From positions 205,984 through 269,983 of the forward strand of contig WLXD01000003.1 of the NCBI GenBank assembly GCA_012103255.1: 64,000 nucleotides of DNA, given 5' to 3'. The notes under the pieces were generated by a model. It had not been told where the DNA came from. It made no database searches and was given only the letters and a program-made list of their open reading frames with translations. Numbering within the stretch: position 1 is the first letter of the stretch; every line of letters starts with the position of its first letter. Shown piece after piece: positions 25,323 to 34,704 of the stretch. The position numbers were made by a program, and so were the translations under genes. The DNA is from Acidobacteriota bacterium (GTDB lineage Bacteria; Acidobacteriota; UBA890; WLXD01).

Positions 25323-26387
25323 GTGAGCCAGTCGCCGCCCGCCCCGCGAGGGCGCAGCACGGGCCTGAATCCGGCGAACCGCTTCGAGCCGCTCCATGTG
25401 GAACTCGCACCGGACCTGGACGAGGTCACGCCAACCACGTACTTCAGAGATTCGACTCGCCGGATCATCGCGCGCAACGACAGCCCCGACGTCCCGTTTA
25501 CCTACTCGATCAACCCATATCGCGGTTGCGAACACGGCTGCGCATACTGCTATGCGCGACCCGGACACGAGTACCTGGGCTTCTCCCCGGGCCTCGACTT
25601 CGAATCGAAGATCGTGGTGAAGGCCGACGCCCCGGCCCTCCTGCGCAAGGAGCTCAGCGCGCCATCTTGGACGCCATCCGTGCTGGCCATGAGCGGGGTG
25701 ACCGACGCCTATCAACCTGTCGAGTCGAAGCTCGAGCTCACCCGCGGCTGCCTGTCGGTTCTGGCTGAGCTACGCCATCCGGTGACAATCGTCACGAAGA
25801 ACGCGCTCGTGGTGCGCGATCTGGACCTTCTCGGCGAACTGGCTCGCCACGAGGCTGCGTCCGTCTTCCTATCGATCACGACGCTCGATGACGAACTGTG
25901 CCGCGCAATGGAACCACGCACCTCGCGCCCGTCCAGGCGCCTCGACGCGCTGAAACAACTGGCCGACGCCGGCATTCCGTGCGGCGTGATGGTGGCTCCC
26001 GTGATTCCCGGACTGAACGACCACGAGATCCCGGCCATTCTCGAAGCGGCCGCCGCGGCGGGCGCCCGCCAAGCCGGGAAGGTCATGTTGCGCCTGCCCG
26101 GCCCGGTTGCCGACCTGTTCGAACACTGGCTAGAGCGGTACTCACCGGAGCGCCGACGTCGAGTGATGCAGCATCTCCGATCGATGCGTGGCGACCAGCG
26201 CAACGACGCGCAGTTCGGTTCACGAATGCGTGGGCACGGAGCCTACGCCGAGCACGCCGAGTCGATGTTCGCCGCGGGATGCCGTCGGCATGGGTTGAAT
26301 CAACGCACGTTCAGCCTGCGGACGGACGCGTTCCGCCGACCAGGACAATGTGCCCTGCCTTTCGGCGAGGACTCGCATAGGCCGTGA
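25323..26387 (+). CDS. PA0069-family radical SAM protein
   Basis: 354 residues from GTG 25323. The iron-sulfur motif is CEHGCAYCYAR (CX3CX2C) in the context SINPYRGC..., diagnostic for the PA0069/Rv2578c subfamily related to spore photoproduct lyase. Other conserved blocks: TDAYQPVESKLELTR, TIVTKNALVVRD, ITTLDDELCRAMEPR, and a C-terminal DAQFGSRMRGHG. The reaction of this widespread family is not established; a DNA or nucleic-acid related role has been suggested on homology only. Monocistronic or followed 83 bases later by the cytochrome gene. Confidence 0.9.
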   Translation: MSQSPPAPRGRSTGLNPANRFEPLHVELAPDLDEVTPTTYFRDSTRRIIARNDSPDVPFTYSINPYRGCEHGCAYCYARPGHEYLGFSPGLDFESKIVVKADAPALLRKELSAPSWTPSVLAMSGVTDAYQPVESKLELTRGCLSVLAELRHPVTIVTKNALVVRDLDLLGELARHEAASVFLSITTLDDELCRAMEPRTSRPSRRLDALKQLADAGIPCGVMVAPVIPGLNDHEIPAILEAAAAAGARQAGKVMLRLPGPVADLFEHWLERYSPERRRRVMQHLRSMRGDQRNDAQFGSRMRGHGAYAEHAESMFAAGCRRHGLNQRTFSLRTDAFRRPGQCALPFGEDSHRP

Positions 26388-26470
26388 CGCGCGGCCCTCA
26401 TATGGGCAAAATGGCACTACCCCCCTGCTTCCTAGACTCCAAGCCGTTCCCAACTCAGGAGACAGGGTTG

Positions 26471-27516
26471 ATGTTGAGCACCGCCATCCGGCGCCAGGCC
26501 CGCTGCATTGCCGCGGTCGCGTGTTTCCTTTTCGGCTCACAGGCCGAAGCCCAAACAGCCGCCGAAGGCTTCGAGTTCTTTCAGAGCACCTTCGAGTGCG
26601 CTGCGTGCCATGGTGCCGCAGCGGAAGGCGGGATGGGCCCGGCGTTGGCTGGCACCCAGCTTTCGCTCGCCATCGAGCCGTCGGATGCCGGCCTTCGACG
26701 ACACCGAGATGTCGGAAGAGCAGCTCACAGCTATCCACGACTACCTCACGGATCTTGAAGCTCCGACGCTCGCAACCAAATCGACCTGGTGGAACACTGA
26801 CCTGCTCAATCTCCCAACGCCCGCGCTCCCGCGCAAGGGCGACATGGAAGTCCACTTCACGCACAGATTCTCCGACTCGGTGAGTGACGCCGGACGCCAA
26901 GGGTTTTATGGACTCGATAGCTTCGCGTTCCCAGGCTTCTGGTTCATCTACACGGCGCACGAGCGCGTAGCGCCATATGTCGGGCGAACCGCCAATCTGG
27001 CCACGTGGGAGTACGGACTCAAGATCGCGCTCCTGCGCGAGCATGATCTCGGCGTTCCGATCAGCGTCGCGGCAAACATCGGCGGGGCGTATCTCGACAC
27101 CGAGGGAATTCCCAATGCGGGTCGCTTCACGGCAGAGTTGCCCATCGGCGTGCGCGCGGGCGACCGGATCGCTCTTCAAGTGGTGCCGATGTACGCCACG
27201 AATCCGGATGAGTTCGGAGCACCCGGCAGTCCTGGATTCTCCACCGCGCTTGGTGTTGGTGGTTCGTTCAAGCTCAACACGAAGATCAGCCTCGACGGTG
27301 AGTACATCACCAATCTAGGAGGCTACGAACGACAACCGAGCATCGATCAGTGGCAGGCTGGCGTGACTTTCCACGTGCACAAGCACTGGTTCTCCCTGCT
27401 GCTAACCAACAGCACGCTATCTACTCCGGACTTCATGGTCGGAGGTTCGTTTCCCACCGGGATCAAGTCGAATATCCGTATCGGGTTCAACCTCGTTCGA
27501 GCCTTCCTCCTTTTGA
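26471..27516 (+). CDS. c-type cytochrome fused to DUF5777-type barrel, carrying two frameshifts
   Basis: ATG 26471 opens a signal peptide (ending AEAQ) and a haem site CAACH. The frame then leaves the homologous track: the cytochrome c C-terminal part (RRMPAFDDTEMSEEQLTAIH) is in the +1 frame, so one extra base lies near 26671-26680. The barrel domain (THRFSDSV, YGLDSFAFPGFWFIYTAHER, ...) follows and resembles DUF5777. At 27501-27513 removal of one C would give GFNLVRAFSF then TGA (27514-27516), a terminal Phe typical of outer-membrane barrels; as sequenced, the frame runs on into the next gene. Likely an envelope electron-transfer or surface protein. Confidence 0.65.
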
Positions 27517-27521
27517 GCGCG

Positions 27522-28943
27522 ATGAGTACAACCATGTCGAAATTCAAAAGCCGCCGACTCGTCCCTGCCCGTTCTCTGATCGCCACCATCGCCCTGTGCG
27601 CCCTGGGCACCGCGACTGCGCAGAGCGGGGTCGATGACTTCTCGAATAGTGACTTCGACGGCGGGTGGGTGGGCACCCTGACCGTCGGAAAGAGTCGAGT
27701 CCCGATTCAACTGAACATGAATATCGACGGTGGCGGCGGTGCGGCGTTCGTAATCGTTCAGGATCCGAACGATTCCGAAAGCGCGGGCGTGGCGACCTTC
27801 GATGCTGATCTCGTGAAGGTGTCCAACAAGAGCGTCACCCTGCGTATCGACGACACTGCCCCGGTGGGTCGGTTTGCGCGCGCCGGCTCACGTTTCGGCA
27901 CCGGAACTTTGAAGATCTCGTACAAAGCAGGGACCGATAGCCTGTCGGGCAAAGCGAGCGGAAGCCTGAAGGGGAAGCTCGTGGCGGTGCGCATGGATAC
28001 GACTCTGCCCATGCAGCGCCTCTGGCAGGGCTCGTTCAAGACCGGCGGCGAAACGCTCGCGGTCCGGATGGCGACAACCGAAGACGGCGACGGCACCGTG
28101 GGCGGGCATGCCAACCTCGATGGCGAGACGGCGACCGTGGTGGGCACTCGGCAAGGCACGAAGGTCGAGATGACTCTTACGCTCGGTGGGCAGACCATCG
28201 AGTTCAGCGGCAAGCTCAAGGCCAAGAACAGCGCGCTGCAGGGCACGTTCAAGTCCGAAGGTGAAACGAACAAGGTGAAGCTCGTGGCCGGCTCGGGGAA
28301 GGGCAAGCCAATGTCGTTCAAGAACGTCAATCGCCTGGCGGCCGAAGTACCTGCTGGCGAACAGACCACGCTTCAGCTGACGGGCAAGAACCTCGCCCCG
28401 GGCGCCCTGGCATTCAGCGATTCGGCAAGCGTAGCCGTCCGGGATGTCGAGTTCGTTAGCTCCAAGAGCATTCGAGTCACGGTGGAACCTGACGCCAACA
28501 CCGACGACGGCACCAGTGTCAGTCTCCGCATGCTCTCCGGCGACGGCCAGGTGAAAGACCGCGGTAACGCGTTCAGCGTGACCAACGGCGGCGGCGGCGG
28601 TGTGCCTGTGAGCTTCGCGGCGCAGATTCAGCCGATCTTCACCAATAGCTGCGCCAGTGCCGGGTGCCACAACTCGGGCAGTGCGCGTGCGGGCCTCGTT
28701 CTCGAGAGCGGCGCCTCGCTGGCGAACCTCGTCAACTCGCCCAGCAGCCAGCAACCCGGGCTACGGCGCGTGCTGCCAGGCGACCCGGACAGCAGCTACC
28801 TGATCCGCAAGATCGAGGGCGGCCCCGCCATCACAGGTGGCCGGATGCCACTCAACCGGACGGCACTGTCGGACACGGAGGTGGCACTGATCCGCCTCTG
28901 GATCACCGAGGGGGCCAACGGCGCACCCGAACCCCTCAGGTAG
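27522..28943 (+). CDS. Secreted multi-domain protein with C-terminal CX4CH haem-type motif
   Basis: 473 residues if started at ATG 27522 (a second ATG is at 27534). A signal peptide covers about residues 5-30 (ending TATAQ). Then come beta-rich repeated segments (GGWVGTLTVGKSRVPIQLNM; LWQGSFKTGGETLAVRM), an IPT/TIG-like domain (about 270-360) with LQLTGKNLAPGALAF, a Gly-rich hinge, and a terminal domain IQPIFTNSCASAGCHNSG. The latter CX4CH motif with LIRKIEGG and GGRMPLNR is the form found in many secreted cytochrome-like proteins of Myxococcota and Acidobacteriota. In the present reading it is fused in frame to the upstream barrel gene. Confidence 0.7.
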   Translation: MSTTMSKFKSRRLVPARSLIATIALCALGTATAQSGVDDFSNSDFDGGWVGTLTVGKSRVPIQLNMNIDGGGGAAFVIVQDPNDSESAGVATFDADLVKVSNKSVTLRIDDTAPVGRFARAGSRFGTGTLKISYKAGTDSLSGKASGSLKGKLVAVRMDTTLPMQRLWQGSFKTGGETLAVRMATTEDGDGTVGGHANLDGETATVVGTRQGTKVEMTLTLGGQTIEFSGKLKAKNSALQGTFKSEGETNKVKLVAGSGKGKPMSFKNVNRLAAEVPAGEQTTLQLTGKNLAPGALAFSDSASVAVRDVEFVSSKSIRVTVEPDANTDDGTSVSLRMLSGDGQVKDRGNAFSVTNGGGGGVPVSFAAQIQPIFTNSCASAGCHNSGSARAGLVLESGASLANLVNSPSSQQPGLRRVLPGDPDSSYLIRKIEGGPAITGGRMPLNRTALSDTEVALIRLWITEGANGAPEPLR

Positions 28944-28982
28944 ATCGCGACGACCTAGACCAGAGGAAGCGGGCGGCGTTCG

Positions 28983-29762
28983 CTATCGGGCACAGGTCTG
29001 GTGACGGCCACCATCGACGCTCAGCGTCTCCCCCGTGATCCAGCCGCTCCGCGGGCCGGCCAGGAAGCAAATCGCGTCTGCGATGTCGTCGGGCTGACCG
29101 ACTCGACCGAGCGGATGGGTGCTCTTGCTGTGTTCGAGAAATGCCGCGTAGGCCTGATCGTCCATTCCACCGCGGCGGTGGAGTTGACTCACGACGACGC
29201 CTGGGTTCACTGCGTTGACACGCACCCGGTCGGGGGCGAGTTCAAGAGCAGCGCAGCGCGTGAGCTGATCCACGGCCGCCTTGCTGACGCAGTAGGCCAC
29301 GATTCCCGGAAAAGCCCGCGTGCCGGTGACCGACGAAACATTGACGACGGAGCCTTCGCCTTTCTTGAGCTCGGGGACTGCGGCGCGGATGAGCCGAAAA
29401 GGCGCGTCCACGTTGATGCGCATCATCTCGGACCACTGATCGTCGGTGGTATCTGCCACGGTGCCGCTGCCGATCACTCCAGCCGCGTTCACGAGGACAT
29501 CGAGTCGCCCGAAACGTTGGATCGCGAACTGCACGAGATCGGTGGCAGCGCTCTCCGCGATGACGTCGGCGGCAATCGAGGCGACTTCTTCTCCAGCCTC
29601 GCGAGCTTCAGCTTCCGCCTCGGCCAGAGCCTCTTCGTCCCGGCCGGACAGGACGAGGCGCGCTCCAAGGTTTGCCAGTTGCAGCGCTGTCGCCCTGCCG
29701 ATTCCGCTGGTCGCGCCCGTGACGAGTGCGACCTTGTCGTTGAACTCGCTCGGATTACTCAC
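28983..29762 (-). CDS. Short-chain dehydrogenase/reductase
   Basis: 259 residues from GTG 29762, which overlaps the upstream gene's TAA stop (29755-29757) by 8 bases; longer in-frame starts would lie inside that gene. Classical SDR: TGATSGIGRA (NAD(P) binding), VNAAGVIG, active Ser in VVNVSSVTG, and YCVSK (Tyr/Lys). The C-terminal LAGPRSGWITGETLSVDGG is typical of FabG-like enzymes. The substrate cannot be told from sequence. Translationally coupled to the acid phosphatase. Confidence 0.88.
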   Translation of the reverse strand: MSNPSEFNDKVALVTGATSGIGRATALQLANLGARLVLSGRDEEALAEAEAEAREAGEEVASIAADVIAESAATDLVQFAIQRFGRLDVLVNAAGVIGSGTVADTTDDQWSEMMRINVDAPFRLIRAAVPELKKGEGSVVNVSSVTGTRAFPGIVAYCVSKAAVDQLTRCAALELAPDRVRVNAVNPGVVVSQLHRRGGMDDQAYAAFLEHSKSTHPLGRVGQPDDIADAICFLAGPRSGWITGETLSVDGGRHQTCAR

Positions 29763-30618
29763 GCGGCTCTTCCCTTGCGGTTTCAAGTGCGTCGAGCTTT
29801 CGAGCCCGCTTGTCGGCACGACTCAGACCAAAGTTGAAATCGATCAGCGCACCGTCCCAGGAGCCATACTGGGGATTCGGCAGCACGATCCAACGGCGTC
29901 CCCAGTAGTCTGCGTATTCGGCGACGAGTCCACTGCGCGTGGCGATATCGACGTCCACACCCGAGACGAAGTCGCCCAGGTTGTCACCCAGCTGCAGTAG
30001 AACTCGGTGCGTGCCGGCCACCTGGGCGCGCCGCGTGCCCTTGTCGCTGCCCCAGTCGGATTGCTCATCACGGGTCAGAATCGTGTCGATTCCGTCATCG
30101 AGTGGGAACCCGAGTGCCGCAAGATTCCGCCGGGTCGGCTCCTCCACCTCGTGACGTCTGTTGGTCACATAGAAAACCGTGATTCCTCGCGCGGCAGCGG
30201 CCTGGGTGAACTCGAGCGCTCCCGGCACTGCCTCAGCCTGTTCCTCGCGAACCCAGGCATGCCACGAGTCCGTGGCAAAGTCGCGGTCGTCGGCGACCTG
30301 CCGAGCCTGGTTTGGGGAGTTGTCGAGCACGGTCTCGTCCACATCCAGAACGACCGCCGGGGGGAGATCAAAAACATCCGTGCCGCCCTGCTCGGTAACC
30401 GCCGTCCACGTCGGGTCGGCGAGCGCCACATCGAGCATCATCTCGGCGAGCGCGTAGGCCTGGCGCGTGCTCGCCTCGTATTCAGCGGCAGTCTGAACCC
30501 AGAGAACCGCGTTCAGCCCCTCGGTGCCGTAACTGTTGCCCTCGGATTCCGGCACGGGAGTGGGGGCACAGGCTGTCACGAAGGCGCCGGACAGCACCAC
30601 GATTACAAGTATTCTCAT
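29755..30618 (-). CDS. Acid phosphatase lipoprotein, HAD superfamily (e(P4) family)
   Basis: 287 residues from ATG 30618, chosen because MRILVIVVLSGAFVTAC is a perfect lipoprotein signal (lipobox VTAC, Cys17). The HAD nucleophile motif VLDVDETVLDN (Asp92, Asp94) and VFYVTNRR (motif II Thr) mark the class C/e(P4) acid phosphatases, which release phosphate from nucleotides such as NMN at the outer membrane. The IDTILTRDEQSDWGSDKGTRR segment and QLGDNLGDF (metal-binding Asp) are also conserved. Divergent from trkA across 141 bases. Confidence 0.9.
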   Translation of the reverse strand: MRILVIVVLSGAFVTACAPTPVPESEGNSYGTEGLNAVLWVQTAAEYEASTRQAYALAEMMLDVALADPTWTAVTEQGGTDVFDLPPAVVLDVDETVLDNSPNQARQVADDRDFATDSWHAWVREEQAEAVPGALEFTQAAAARGITVFYVTNRRHEVEEPTRRNLAALGFPLDDGIDTILTRDEQSDWGSDKGTRRAQVAGTHRVLLQLGDNLGDFVSGVDVDIATRSGLVAEYADYWGRRWIVLPNPQYGSWDGALIDFNFGLSRADKRARKLDALETAREEPRE

Positions 30619-30759
30619 CTCGCCTCCAGAACCGAGCCGTCCCATCCAAGTCCAAAGTCTTCGCCCCGACAGGCAGCGACTAGGACGGGTCGGTGGCACA
30701 ATATTCGTTGCCAGATCGCAGTGTGGCGCTGGGCGCCGCGCCAAGAATAAAGGACGCGC

Positions 30760-32097
30760 ATGCGGATCGTGATCTCGGGCGATGGTGATATCGCACAGCA
30801 ACTCGTGCGGGCGCTCCATCGGCATCATGACGTCGTGGTGTTAGAAGAAGACGCCGACGTAGCCGAACGCTTCGATCAGCTTGATATCCATGTCATGCAT
30901 GGGCACGCCACCGATCCCGAAACCTTGCTTGAGGCGGGCATCGCGAGCGCCGATGCCTTTGTCGCATGTGGCTGCTCGGACGAGGCGAATATCATCGCCT
31001 CGATGACCGCGAAGCGACTGGGCAGCGCGCAGGTCACGTGCTTCGTCTCGCGCGAGTCGTACGTGCAGTCTTTTGCGGGGATCACCGAAGGCGACGGCAT
31101 GCTCGCCATCGATCGGATCGTCTGGCCGCAGTACATGCTCGCCGATGAGATCGCGCGCATCGTCCTCGTGCCACGAGCGGTGGACGTCGAGGTGTTTGCC
31201 GGGGGAAGCATCTGGTTGATGGAGTTCAAGGTCGAAGAGGACTCGGGTCTGGTCGGCGCCCTTCCCCAACTGGGGTTGCCGCGCGGTGTGCTGGCGGCGG
31301 CCGTGCGTCAGGGCGATGACTTCTTCGTCCCCACCGGCAAAACGGAGCTCGCCGCGGGCGATCGGGTCGCGTTCATGGGCGGCAGGCCCGAGCTGCGCGA
31401 ACTCGAAGAACGTTTCGTCAAACCTCGCGGCAAGGCTGCGCCCAAGGAACGTGAAGTTGTCATCGTGGGCGGTGGCACCGTGGGCCTCACGCTGGCGAAG
31501 CGACTCGAGCGTGAACCCGGCCTTCGACTGAAAATCATCGAATCCAACAAGCCACGCGCAGAGGAACTCGCCGCGCAACTGAAGAAGACCCTGGTACTCC
31601 GCGGCGACGGCACCGACCTGGAACTGCTCGAGTCGGAGCAGGTGGGCCGGGCTCACGTGCTCGTCTCGGTGACCAGCAACGACGAAAAGAACCTGCTGTG
31701 TTCGCTGCTGGCGAGCCAGATGGGGGTTCCGAAGATCATCACGCGGGTGAACCGTCGCGAGAATGTGGCGCTCTTCGAACGCGTCGGCATCGATGTGCCG
31801 CTCAACCCGATGATCACCGCGATCAACGTAGTGCTGAACTCGCTCCAGGACGGCGGCCACAGAACCCTGGCCAGCGTCGAAGGCGGAAAAGCGGCGGTCG
31901 TCGAGATCGGCGTGCCCGAAGACTTCAAGGCCACGCAGATCAAAGATCTCGAGCGAATCAAGGGCACGATCATCGTGGCCATCATGCGCGGGGAGAAGAC
32001 GATCGTTCCGCACGGCGACGACACCGTCCAACCCGACGACCGGCTGCTGGTCTTCGCCCTCGCGGGCGCCGACGAAGCGCTAGAAAAGCTCTTCTAG
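30760..32097 (+). CDS. trkA: Trk potassium uptake NAD-binding protein TrkA
   Basis: 445 residues. Two RCK_N Rossmann domains (VISGDGDIAQQLVRAL from residue 3; VIVGGGTVGLTLAKRL from ~residue 235), each followed by an RCK_C domain; this duplicated four-domain layout is the TrkA type. It gates the membrane subunit by binding NAD(H). One base separates its stop from trkH, so the two form an operon. The first glycine motif is GDGDIA rather than the usual GxGxVG, so NAD binding at that half may differ. Confidence 0.93.
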   Translation: MRIVISGDGDIAQQLVRALHRHHDVVVLEEDADVAERFDQLDIHVMHGHATDPETLLEAGIASADAFVACGCSDEANIIASMTAKRLGSAQVTCFVSRESYVQSFAGITEGDGMLAIDRIVWPQYMLADEIARIVLVPRAVDVEVFAGGSIWLMEFKVEEDSGLVGALPQLGLPRGVLAAAVRQGDDFFVPTGKTELAAGDRVAFMGGRPELRELEERFVKPRGKAAPKEREVVIVGGGTVGLTLAKRLEREPGLRLKIIESNKPRAEELAAQLKKTLVLRGDGTDLELLESEQVGRAHVLVSVTSNDEKNLLCSLLASQMGVPKIITRVNRRENVALFERVGIDVPLNPMITAINVVLNSLQDGGHRTLASVEGGKAAVVEIGVPEDFKATQIKDLERIKGTIIVAIMRGEKTIVPHGDDTVQPDDRLLVFALAGADEALEKLF

Positions 32098-32098
32098 G

Positions 32099-33607
32099 AT
32101 GCGTCTCCGTCTCGTCGCGCATGCGGTGGGCCTCCTGCTCCGGGCTTTCGGTGTCTCGCTGCTCGTGCCGATGCTGGTCGACCTCGGGTACGGCAACGTG
32201 GATGACTCTGTTGGGTTTCTGATCGCCGCGATCGCGGCGTTTGGGGCGGGCGAATACGCGCGCCGGAGTTGGACGCGCGAGGTCGAGATGCATCGCATCG
32301 AGGGCATCGCGGTGGTGGCCTCCTCGTGGCTGGTGGTGTCGTTTTTCGGCGCAATCCCCTATGTCTGGGTCGGCCTCAGTGCGATCGACGCGCTGTTCGA
32401 GTCCATGTCGGGGCTCACGACAACGGGCGCCACGATCTTCACGGACTTCTCCCTGTACAGCGAAGGGATTTATCTGTGGCGCAGCATGACGCAATGGTTC
32501 GGCGGCATGGGCGTGATCGCGCTATTCATCGCGGTCCTGCCGAAGCTCGCCATCGCCGGCCGTCAGATGTTCTTCGCGGAGGCACCTGGCCCCGAAGAAG
32601 ACCGCCTCACGCCGCGCGTGCGCCACACGGCGATCGCACTCTGGAGCCTTTATGTAGGGCTGACGGCAGTCCAGGTCGTGCTGCTTTACCTAGTGGGCAT
32701 GCCTTTGTTCGATGCCATCTGCAACTCGCTCACCACGCTCGCCGCCGGCGGATTCTCGCCGCACCCACAGAGCATCGGCGGCTACGAGAATGCGGCCGCC
32801 GAATGGATCTTCATCGCTTTCATCTTTCTGGCGGGGGCGAACTACTCGCTGCAGTACCGCGCGCTGCGCGGCCGTCCGATGGCCTTGTTCCGCGATCAGG
32901 AATTCCGCACCTACGCTGTGATCGTTGGTGTCGCGACGCTCTTGCTGACATACGTGCTGCTGCCGTTCGGTCGAGATCCGAGTGCCGAGTACATGGCCGC
33001 CGACACGAGCCTGCAAGTGCTCTACGACGCGCCGCCGATCACGATCTTGCGTCAGGCCGCATTCCAGGTCGTCACGATAATTACCACCGCGGGGTTCGCG
33101 ACCGACGACTTCAACTTGTGGAACGACCAGGCGCGGATACTGCTCCTTGTTCTGATGTTCGTCGGAGGATCCGCCGGATCAGCTGCGGGAGGGCCGAAGA
33201 TCGTGCGCGCGATACTGATCTTCAAGTACGCCGCAGTCGAATTGCTGCGCGTCCTGCATCCGCACGCGGTCACGGTCGTCCGCTACAACGGCAAGGTTGT
33301 GCCGAACCGGGTTCTCCGTGCCATCGTCGCCTTTCTGCTGTTGTACCTGCTCGTCTTCGCAGCAAGCGTGGTGGCTCTGTCGATGTTCGGAGCCGACTTG
33401 ATCACCTCGATCACCGCGTCGATCGCGACTCTGGGGAACATCGGGCCGGGCTATTCGATCGTCGGGCCGATGGGCAGCTATGCCACGCTCCCCGTCGCTT
33501 CGAAAATCGTCCTGTTCCTCAACATGTGGATCGGACGGCTCGAAGTAATCACCGTGCTCGTCTTCCTGCAGCCGGCGGTCTGGCGAGCGGCCCGGCTCAA
33601 CGACTAG
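32099..33607 (+). CDS. trkH: Trk potassium uptake membrane subunit TrkH
   Basis: 502 residues, about ten hydrophobic segments. The pore-type loops can be recognised: LFESMSGLTTTGATIFTDFS, FDAICNSLTTLAAGGFSPH, FQVVTIITTAGFATDDF and ITASIATLGNIGPGYS, each with the conserved Gly of the K+ filter. Motifs GGMGVIALFIAVLP and GGSAGSAAGGPKIVR confirm TrkH/KtrB. It imports potassium together with TrkA. Its stop shares CTAG with the convergent ddl gene. Confidence 0.94.
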   Translation: MRLRLVAHAVGLLLRAFGVSLLVPMLVDLGYGNVDDSVGFLIAAIAAFGAGEYARRSWTREVEMHRIEGIAVVASSWLVVSFFGAIPYVWVGLSAIDALFESMSGLTTTGATIFTDFSLYSEGIYLWRSMTQWFGGMGVIALFIAVLPKLAIAGRQMFFAEAPGPEEDRLTPRVRHTAIALWSLYVGLTAVQVVLLYLVGMPLFDAICNSLTTLAAGGFSPHPQSIGGYENAAAEWIFIAFIFLAGANYSLQYRALRGRPMALFRDQEFRTYAVIVGVATLLLTYVLLPFGRDPSAEYMAADTSLQVLYDAPPITILRQAAFQVVTIITTAGFATDDFNLWNDQARILLLVLMFVGGSAGSAAGGPKIVRAILIFKYAAVELLRVLHPHAVTVVRYNGKVVPNRVLRAIVAFLLLYLLVFAASVVALSMFGADLITSITASIATLGNIGPGYSIVGPMGSYATLPVASKIVLFLNMWIGRLEVITVLVFLQPAVWRAARLND

Positions 33608-34641
33608 CGGGTCAGCGCCGCCTGGACCAGACGATCGACCAGCTCGCCGAAACTGATGCCCGCGGCGGCCGCTCCCTGGGGCAGCAAACTAGTTTCGGTC
33701 ATGCCGGGGATCGTATTCAGCTCCAGCATTTGCGGCCCATCGGCCGTGATGATGAAGTCGCTGCGTGAGCAGCCCTCGCAGCCGAGTTCGAGGTGGGCGC
33801 GAACCGCGAGTTCCTGAACCTGCGCCGCCACCGCTGGATCGACGCGGGCCGGCGTGATCTCCTCGCAGGCTGCCGCTGTGTACTTGGCCCGAAAGTCGAA
33901 GAACGTGTCCGCCACGGGGACGATCTCGGTCAGGGGCAGCGCGAGCGTAGACTCCGGCCCACCTCCGAGTACGCCGCACGTGACCTCGACGCCGTCAAGA
34001 AAGCTCTCGATCATCACGGCACCGCTCGCCGCGGCCACCGCCGCCGCTTGCACCGCAGTCGCCGTGTCGTGTGCAACAGCGGTTGCGAAGGACGAGCCTC
34101 CCGCGACGGGTTTGACGACGCACGGCAGGCCAACTTCGGCGATAGACGCCTCCACATCGGACGGAGGCGCGTCGGAGCGGACAACGACGTCCGAGGGCAT
34201 CGGAATATTCACCGCGGTCAGGAGACGCTTGCTGACGTGTTTGTCCATGGCCATCGCCGACGCCATGACCCCGGATCCGGTGAAACGAAGCCCCGCGGTC
34301 TCGCATAGCCCCTGAATCGCGCCGTCCTCTCCGCCCGGGCCGTGCAGGGCGATGAACGCCACTTCCACGAGATCACCCGACAGCGTTTCAAATACGGGCA
34401 GGCTCTCTGATGTCGATGGAGGTGCACCGGCCGCCGCATTGGCGTCGCCCGACAGCGACGGCATCACTGGCCGGTAGTCGAAATGCCAGGCTCCGTCGCG
34501 CGCCAGATAGACCGGCATCGCCGCGTACCCAGCGTCGCGTAGTGCGTCGAGCACGTTGAGGCCCGTGCAAATAGAAACGTCGTGTTCGCTGCTGACGCCG
34601 CCCATCAGGACAGCGACGCGCGTTGGCTCCCCCACGCCCAT
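33604..34641 (-). CDS. ddl: D-alanine--D-alanine ligase
   Basis: 345 residues, ATG start. MGGVSSEHDVSICTGLNVLDAL is the family N terminus; ALHGPGGEDGAIQG, AMDKHVSKRLL, the ATP-grasp lysines in PCVVKPVAGGSSF, FDFRAKYT and the metal-binding LELNTIPGMTETSLLP are all present. It makes D-Ala-D-Ala for peptidoglycan. It stands alone here rather than in a mur cluster and is divergent from the SCP2 gene. Confidence 0.93.
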   Translation of the reverse strand: MGVGEPTRVAVLMGGVSSEHDVSICTGLNVLDALRDAGYAAMPVYLARDGAWHFDYRPVMPSLSGDANAAAGAPPSTSESLPVFETLSGDLVEVAFIALHGPGGEDGAIQGLCETAGLRFTGSGVMASAMAMDKHVSKRLLTAVNIPMPSDVVVRSDAPPSDVEASIAEVGLPCVVKPVAGGSSFATAVAHDTATAVQAAAVAAASGAVMIESFLDGVEVTCGVLGGGPESTLALPLTEIVPVADTFFDFRAKYTAAACEEITPARVDPAVAAQVQELAVRAHLELGCEGCSRSDFIITADGPQMLELNTIPGMTETSLLPQGAAAAGISFGELVDRLVQAALTR

Positions 34642-34704
34642 GATGGGCGAAGGTTACCATGGGGCCTGAATCGTCAGAATGTGTTCAGAACGCTTGGAGT
34701 TTCG

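Noticed and set aside
30841-32031. 396-residue minus-strand ORF opposite trkA
   Set aside because: Shadow of trkA; His/Arg/Asp-rich with no recognisable domain.
32269-33768. 499-residue plus-strand ORF overlapping trkH in another frame
   Set aside because: Arg/His-rich off-frame reading of trkH, and it runs past into the ddl gene.
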